Shown one piece after another: positions 4,471-6,247 of a DNA stretch of 6,247 nt. Source of the DNA: Candidatus Coatesiibacteriota bacterium (GTDB taxonomy: Bacteria; B130-G9); the NCBI GenBank assembly GCA_016929465.1, contig JAFGIT010000175.1, positions 1 to 6,247 on the forward strand, written 5' to 3'. A program made the position numbers and the translations under genes. The notes under the pieces are model-generated. The model saw only the letters and a program-made list of their open reading frames with translations, had not been told where the DNA came from and made no database searches. Position 1 is the first letter of the stretch. Every line of letters starts with the position of its first letter.

Positions 4471-6003
4471 ATGAAGGATTTCAAAGTCTGCCTGGTGGCG
4501 CTCTTCAACACCGAGCTCTCGGGGGTGCGCTACATCCACTCGCTCCTGAAATCAAAGGGATACGATGCCTCGATAATCTTCTTCAAGAGGCTCAATATCA
4601 ACGACGGCAAGCCTCCAACCGAAAAGGAACTGGAGCTATTCGGCAGCCTCGTAAAGCGCATCAATCCGGACCTCTTAGGGATAAGCATCGGCTGCTCAAC
4701 ATTCCGAAATACCGCCGCCGAACTCACTCAGAAGACCAGGCAGGCCGTGAAATGCCCCGTTGTATGGGGAGGAGTCCACGTCACGGTCACTGCCGACCGC
4801 ACCTTGACCGAGCACGACATGCTGGTGATTGGCGAGGGCGAGGGGACGATGCTCGAGATCTGCGACAGACTCTCGGAGGGAAAGAGCATCGCCGATGTAA
4901 GGAATCTCTGGCTCAATAGGGATGGCGAAGAGATCAAGAATCCCGTAAGGCCGCCAATCGCAGACCTCGATTCGCTTCCCTTCCACGACTTTACGAACGA
5001 GGCGAAGTACTTCATCAACGGCGATGAGCTCTTCGAGTATGACCCGCTCGTCAAAGAGCACGACCTCTATCAGATCATGACCACCCGCGGCTGCCCATTT
5101 GCATGCACATACTGCGCCAACAGCGTATATCACCGCCTCTATCGCGGGATGGGCAAGATAGTTCGGACACGGTCGGTAGAGAACGTGATCGAGGAGCTCG
5201 AATACGCGAACAAGATGCTTCCGGACATAAAGCAGGTGGCATTCTATGACGACGTCTTTGGGCTGGACCTCGAATGGACGAAGGAATTCTGCGAGCAGTA
5301 CAAGAAGAAAATTCGCATCCCGTATTGGGTCTATGTCCATCCCAAGACCGTTACTGAAGAGCTGATTCGTATGCTCAAGGAGAGCGGGCTCTTCTACGCG
5401 GACATGGGCATCCAGAGCGGCTCCCAGCGAGTGCGGAACCAATTCTTCAAGCGGATGGACAAGACTGAGGACATCCAGCGAGCAATGTCCATCCTGAACA
5501 AGCTGAAGGTGAAACCCAGGCTCGATTTCATCATGGACAACCCGTTCGAGGAGTCCGAGGACAAGCAGGAGATGCTCGATTTGCTTCTCAGCTTCAGGCG
5601 CCCATTCGAGTTCAGGCTCTATTCATTGGCCTATTTCCCCGGCGTCGAACTCACTCAAATGGCCCTGGATCGAGGCTATATAAGGGAAGAGAACGTAGAA
5701 GATGTCGCCTGCAAGACGATGACGCAGTGGTTCGTTTCCTCCGACTTCGAGCGCTCGAAGGAGGACGTCTTTTTCAACAGCCTGGTCTCGCTAACTGGCA
5801 AATCATTCGTGCCCAGATTCTTCATACGTTTCCTCTCGAAGCTGACCTTCCTTAAGCGATTCCCATTCCCTCTCGTCGTGCTATCCACGGTCGCGAATCT
5901 GATTCGTTTCTTCTGGACCGGCATCAAGCTCGCATTGAAAGGTGAGGTCTCATTTGCGATGGTCAGAAAGCACCTGAAATTCGTATTTACGGTGAATAGG
6001 TAG
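4471..6003 (+). CDS. B12-binding-domain radical SAM protein
   Basis: This 510-residue protein has the usual two-part build. The N-terminal cobalamin-binding-like Rossmann domain (about 1-160) shows KVCLVALFNTELSGVRYIHS (5-24), LLGISIGCSTFR (68-79), VVWGGVHVTV (97-106) and IGEGEG (120-125). The position of the DxHxxG cobalamin motif reads N13-x-E15-x-x-G18, so the lower-ligand histidine is missing, as is common in this class. The radical SAM barrel (about 195-420) has TTRGCPFACTYCANS with C208, C212 and C215 for the [4Fe-4S] cluster, and later YDDVFGLD and ADMGIQSGSQRV. The C-terminus (about 445-510) is basic and hydrophobic, with PFPLVVLSTVANLIRFFWTG (465-484), suggesting membrane association. 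Such enzymes do methylations and other radical steps on lipids, glycans or natural products; the substrate here is unknown. The ATG at 4471 has AGGG 10 nt upstream. An ATG at 4463 stops after three codons. The dnaE start follows 5 nt after the TAG. Confidence 0.94.
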   Translation: MKDFKVCLVALFNTELSGVRYIHSLLKSKGYDASIIFFKRLNINDGKPPTEKELELFGSLVKRINPDLLGISIGCSTFRNTAAELTQKTRQAVKCPVVWGGVHVTVTADRTLTEHDMLVIGEGEGTMLEICDRLSEGKSIADVRNLWLNRDGEEIKNPVRPPIADLDSLPFHDFTNEAKYFINGDELFEYDPLVKEHDLYQIMTTRGCPFACTYCANSVYHRLYRGMGKIVRTRSVENVIEELEYANKMLPDIKQVAFYDDVFGLDLEWTKEFCEQYKKKIRIPYWVYVHPKTVTEELIRMLKESGLFYADMGIQSGSQRVRNQFFKRMDKTEDIQRAMSILNKLKVKPRLDFIMDNPFEESEDKQEMLDLLLSFRRPFEFRLYSLAYFPGVELTQMALDRGYIREENVEDVACKTMTQWFVSSDFERSKEDVFFNSLVSLTGKSFVPRFFIRFLSKLTFLKRFPFPLVVLSTVANLIRFFWTGIKLALKGEVSFAMVRKHLKFVFTVNR

Positions 6004-6008
6004 CACCG

Positions 6009-6247
6009 TTGAGGCCGTTCGTTCATCTTCACGTTCACACCGACTACAGCGTCCTGGACGGGATGTGCTCCATCGACAAGCTCGTAGAGAAGGCCCAGAA
6101 GTGGCACATGCCGGCGATAGCCATGACCGATCATGGCAACCTGTTCGGTGCGATCGAGTTCTACCAGGCATGTATCGCCGCCGGGATCAAGCCGATAATA
6201 GGCTGTGAGGTTTACCTTGCTCCCGGCTCCAGATTCGAAAAATCGGC
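6009..6247 (+). CDS. dnaE: DNA polymerase III subunit alpha (3'-partial)
   Basis: The first 79 codons of the replicative polymerase's catalytic subunit run off the window edge. The N-terminal PHP domain is unmistakable: FVHLHVHTDYSVLDGM near residue 4, with the metal-binding-type HLHVH, then IAMTDHGNLFGAIEFY and AGIKPIIGCEVYLAP. The start is TTG at 6009. The in-frame TAG at 5997-5999 rules out anything further upstream, and GTA, GCA and CCG are the only codons in between. An AGGT at 5998-6001, inside the end of the radical SAM gene, can serve as a weak Shine-Dalgarno 7 nt upstream. The 5-nt spacing to the previous stop suggests that part of its expression comes by read-through and coupling from the WbqC-radical SAM genes. 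The polymerase and tau-binding domains lie outside the window. Confidence 0.96.
   Translation, partial: MRPFVHLHVHTDYSVLDGMCSIDKLVEKAQKWHMPAIAMTDHGNLFGAIEFYQACIAAGIKPIIGCEVYLAPGSRFEKS

Noticed and set aside
4696-5442. A 248-codon minus-strand open frame inside the radical SAM gene
   Set aside because: It is fully antisense to a gene with clear catalytic motifs, and its translation shows no recognisable domain. It is explained by codon bias of the plus-strand gene.

Overview
The window is bacterial chromosomal DNA of moderate GC content. RsmD (a 16S rRNA methyltransferase) and the PHP-domain start of a C-family replicative polymerase (DnaE) are bacterial proteins, and TTG starts and short intergenic spacings are common. 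Heptameric repeats in the gaps, together with WbqC and B12-type radical SAM genes, fit an uncultivated environmental bacterium, possibly of the PVC/Omnitrophota kind. That placement is only an impression; nothing here fixes the lineage.

Layout: (1) 1-537, plus strand, the C-terminal part of a class I fructose-bisphosphate aldolase cut by the window edge. (2) 538-701, a non-coding gap with a four-unit heptamer array and two small hairpins. (3) 702-3501, a minus-strand run of four genes, transcribed right to left: a PP-loop ATPase, a 68-residue single-span membrane protein overlapping its stop codon, a SufS-like class V aminotransferase/cysteine desulfurase 15 nt further on, and rsmD after a gap of about 95 nt holding a second heptamer array. 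(4) 3502-3759, a divergent intergenic region with a good plus-strand promoter candidate and a small palindrome. (5) 3760-6003, plus strand, a WbqC-family protein followed 15 nt later by a B12-binding-domain radical SAM protein. (6) 6009-6247, plus strand, the first 79 codons of dnaE, starting 5 nt after the radical SAM stop.

The part most worth attention is the divergent block at 1313-6003. A desulfurase-like enzyme, a PP-loop ATPase with a CxxC pair and a small membrane protein form a compact unit. This is the usual enzymatic pair for activating a substrate by adenylation and inserting sulfur (or for amidation), but the PP-loop protein does not match the well-known tRNA-thiolation families by its motifs. 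Facing it are WbqC, a family known from O-antigen and other glycan clusters, and a radical SAM enzyme of the B12-binding class with a hydrophobic C-terminus. I infer a small-molecule, lipid or glycan modification cassette inserted between housekeeping genes (fba, rsmD, dnaE). The product cannot be read from the sequence.
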